Below, piece after piece: positions 62,281 through 64,000 of a stretch of DNA of 64,000 nucleotides. The stretch covers positions 372,001-436,000 of the forward strand of contig NZ_WUWG01000003.1 of the NCBI RefSeq assembly GCF_009833495.1, read 5' to 3'. The DNA comes from Oceanomicrobium pacificus (GTDB lineage: Bacteria > Pseudomonadota > Alphaproteobacteria > Rhodobacterales > Rhodobacteraceae). Below the pieces are notes generated by a model that saw nothing but the letters and a program-made list of their open reading frames with translations, did not search any database and was not told where the DNA came from. Made by a program: the position numbers and the translations under genes. Numbering within the stretch: the stretch's first letter is position 1; the number at the start of each line of letters is the position of its first letter.

Positions 62281-63723
62281 ATGGAGAGAGGCATCCCGTC
62301 TCTCGGCACCCGTCTCTGCCGCGTATTGGCAGATCACGGTGTCGAATCGATCTTCGGAACTGACACGTCGCTGACGCCGGCGATCCGGGAAGGCATTGCG
62401 CAAGCCGGATTGCGGGGCTTTTCGGCGCCTTGCGCGTCCGGCGCGGCCTGGATGGCCGACGGGTCGAGCCGCCTGACCGGCCGACCGGTGCTCTGCCTCG
62501 TGGACGGTGCGGGCGGGGTCGCGCAGGCGCTGGGCGCAGTCGGGCGCGAAGACCATCCCCGCTGGGTCCTGATGAGCCATGGCGGCCCGGACGAGGCGCC
62601 TGATCCCGCAAAACTCGTGCGCGCCGCCGTGCCGGCCCTGCGCCAGCCCGGAACGCCCGAAGCGGCGCTGACCGCGCTGGAACGGGCCTTCGAGGCACTG
62701 GAAATGCCGCGGCAGGGCATGCAGGCGCTGCATCTGCAGACCGGCTGGCTGGATCGCCCGGTGCCGACCCTGCCGGTTCAGATCGACGAGGTGGACTTCG
62801 CCGAAGGGATGCGCGCCAGCCGCCGGGTGATCGAGGCCGCCGCCAGTATCTGGATGGAATCGGAGCGCCCGCTTCTGGTGATCGGCGGCGGGTGCCGCCA
62901 TGCGGCCCACGGCATCCGCGCCCTTGTCGCTGTCAGCGGTTGCGCGGTCCTGTCGAGCCCGGCCGGGCGGGGTGTGCTGGCCGATGGCCACCCGCTCAAC
63001 CTCGGCGCCTGCCTTGACCGGCCGGACTGCCGCAAGATGGTGGAAGCGGCCGATCTGGTGGTCGCGATCGGAACCGGCGTGGACCTGTCGATGCTGGCCG
63101 ATAACGACCGGCGGCGCCGCGTGATCCGGGTGGACCGCGACGCCGCCGCGGCCGAGGAAGGGCTGACACCGGGGCAGGGGATCGACATGGCCATCCAGTC
63201 GGATGCCGACTGGTTTGCCAGCCGTCTAGCACGGGTCCTGTCACGGCGGCGCAATCAGGTGTTCTGGAACCCGGCCGAGCTGGCACGGATCAAGGCCCGG
63301 CTCTGGTCGGGCTATGATCTTCAGGACCGGCCCTGGGCGGATGCCGTGCGCGACCTGCGCGGGGTGCTGCCCTACGGTGCCACGATCTTTGCCGAACCCC
63401 ATGCGCTCAGCGATGCGTTGCGCCGCGGGCTCGATTTCGACCGGCCGTCGCGCTTCCACACGATCCCGACAGACGGCCATCCGGGCGCGGCGGTGCTGGC
63501 CGCGGTGGGCGCGCGGCTCGATGCGCCGGAAGCGCCGGTGCTTTGCCTCGCCCGCGAGGCCGGATGCGGCGCCGCGCGGCAGGCGGTGGCGCTACTGGAA
63601 GAGCGCGGCCTGTCGCTGCCCGTTGTCACCTTGCCGGACCGCCCGCCCGAGCGTCCGGGGCTGGCCGCAGCGGTCGACAGGGCGCTCTGGAGCGATGCCC
63701 CGCGCCTCGTGCGGCTCAGCTGA
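62281..63723 (+). CDS. Degenerate thiamine-diphosphate enzyme homologue (acetolactate-synthase-like)
   Basis: A 480-residue protein with the layout of acetolactate synthase-like TPP enzymes: an N-terminal PYR-like domain (RLCRVLADHGVESIFG, then GAAWMADGSSRLTGRPV), a central domain with RPLLVIGGGCRHAAHGIRAL and AADLVVAIGTGVDLS, and a shortened C-terminal PP-like domain. The catalytic glutamate of the N-domain (HEQGAA in active enzymes) is replaced: Cys51-Ala52-Ser53-Gly54. The GDG...N cofactor motif of the C-domain is also absent (CLAREAGCGAA). It is therefore probably catalytically dead or altered. It lies 11 bases after trkH. Confidence 0.75.
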   Translation: MERGIPSLGTRLCRVLADHGVESIFGTDTSLTPAIREGIAQAGLRGFSAPCASGAAWMADGSSRLTGRPVLCLVDGAGGVAQALGAVGREDHPRWVLMSHGGPDEAPDPAKLVRAAVPALRQPGTPEAALTALERAFEALEMPRQGMQALHLQTGWLDRPVPTLPVQIDEVDFAEGMRASRRVIEAAASIWMESERPLLVIGGGCRHAAHGIRALVAVSGCAVLSSPAGRGVLADGHPLNLGACLDRPDCRKMVEAADLVVAIGTGVDLSMLADNDRRRRVIRVDRDAAAAEEGLTPGQGIDMAIQSDADWFASRLARVLSRRRNQVFWNPAELARIKARLWSGYDLQDRPWADAVRDLRGVLPYGATIFAEPHALSDALRRGLDFDRPSRFHTIPTDGHPGAAVLAAVGARLDAPEAPVLCLAREAGCGAARQAVALLEERGLSLPVVTLPDRPPERPGLAAAVDRALWSDAPRLVRLS

Positions 63724-63793
63724 CCTCGGGACCTGCAGAGACGCTGCATTCATATCGGCCGGAAATCCCCTCGACCTCTGCGCGGTTCGGGCA

Positions 63794-63822
63794 ATTGACC
63801 CTTCGGGTCGCGCACCTTATGC
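63794..63822 (+). promoter_or_regulatory. Sigma70-like promoter for glyQ
   Basis: TTGACC (63794-63799), a 17-base spacer and TATGCA (63817-63822) lie about 50 bases upstream of glyQ. The -35 is good; the -10 is moderate. Confidence 0.4.
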
Positions 63823-63870
63823 AGTGGCTCGAACCCGACAGACCCGATTGCGCCTTCAGGATCCACGCCC

Positions 63871-64000
63871 ATGACCGCCACAGACACTTCGCGCCCGCCG
63901 CGCAGCTTCCAGGAGATCATCCTGCGCCTGCAATCCTACTGGGCGCGGCAGGGCTGCGCCGTGTTGCAGCCCTATGACATGGAAGTCGGCGCGGGCACCT
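63871..64000 (+). CDS. glyQ: Glycyl-tRNA synthetase alpha subunit (N-terminal part)
   Basis: The first 43 residues of GlyQ are seen: [20 protein letters not shown], then [23 protein letters not shown], which is the highly conserved start of the family (Q-x-Y-W-x-x-Q-G-C). The enzyme is the bacterial alpha2beta2 glycyl-tRNA synthetase. The rest lies beyond the window edge. It follows 147 bases of non-coding DNA holding a promoter. Confidence 0.94.
   Translation, partial: MTATDTSRPPRSFQEIILRLQSYWARQGCAVLQPYDMEVGAGT

Noticed and set aside
60602-62698. About 700-codon open frame opposite trkH
   Set aside because: An antisense open frame caused by high GC; His/Asp/Arg-rich, no domain, while the plus strand encodes a clear TrkH protein.
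1-64000. CRISPR arrays, insertion sequences, phage genes, rRNA operons
   Set aside because: No regular direct-repeat array, transposase or integrase frame, phage structural gene or rRNA sequence was recognised anywhere in the window.

Overview
The window is chromosomal DNA, high in GC, from an alphaproteobacterium, most probably of the Rhodobacterales (Roseobacter/Rhodobacter type). The evidence is the gene content and order: cobS next to a C-terminal J-domain protein, the rpmF-plsX-fabH-ihfA-merR block, argS-SPOR-nagZ-scpA-scpB, a DksA with only one of the four zinc cysteines, olsB, a long-form Dcd, and a SAM-II-type riboswitch in front of metZ. No phage, insertion sequence, CRISPR array or rRNA operon was seen. 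Almost all of it is dense housekeeping DNA with 1-8 base overlaps between genes of the same operon.

Layout. 1-7 kb: cobalamin synthesis (cobS, cut by the window edge), J-domain protein, bolA, DUF4177 protein, gatB, pepN with a secreted protein. 7-17 kb, mostly plus strand: malate synthase G with an HbpS/GlcG-like protein, a glutamine-amidotransferase-type hydrolase, a four-gene membrane/lipase-like group (patatin, AI-2E permease, Yip1-like protein, alpha/beta hydrolase), hdeD, dusA and a TauE/SafE exporter. 17-20 kb, minus strand: retropepsin-like protease, DUF1289, ruvX, ccmI. 20-28 kb: heterotetrameric sarcosine oxidase (soxB-D-A-G), interrupted by a small antisense gene, then a polar amino acid ABC transporter (binding protein and two permeases, no ATPase). 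28.5-29 kb: a small lower-GC patch with a lipoprotein and two facing terminators. 29-31 kb: rRNA methyltransferase and PIN protein.

31-36 kb, minus strand: a seven-gene, nearly gapless operon built around a MoxR AAA+ ATPase and a CoxE-type VWA protein, with a GNAT enzyme, a DUF2927 lipoprotein, two small membrane proteins and an M48 protease. 36-49 kb: dksA, a CoA-transferase/FAD monooxygenase pair, exonuclease III, a sulfotransferase-like protein, an A-type Fe-S carrier, dGTPase, argS and the SPOR/nagZ/scpAB chain, dcd and tRNA-Pro(GGG). 49-54 kb: merR, ihfA, fabH, plsX, rpmF, DUF177, bamE, msrB. 54-64 kb: olsB, pyrE, pyrC, glutathione transferase, thioesterase, metZ with its riboswitch leader, folE, trkH-type potassium transporter, a degenerate thiamine-diphosphate enzyme and the start of glyQ.

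Several parts fit together. Sarcosine oxidase yields glycine and methylene-tetrahydrofolate, and the neighbouring transporter may feed it. The metZ leader shows promoter, SAM-binding aptamer, intrinsic terminator and a hairpin-bridged ribosome binding site in about 170 bases. The MoxR-VWA operon looks like an envelope-directed chaperone/protease unit and is the least understood multi-gene system here. The most unusual single gene is the TPP-enzyme homologue at 62281-63723, which lacks both the catalytic glutamate and the cofactor-binding motif.
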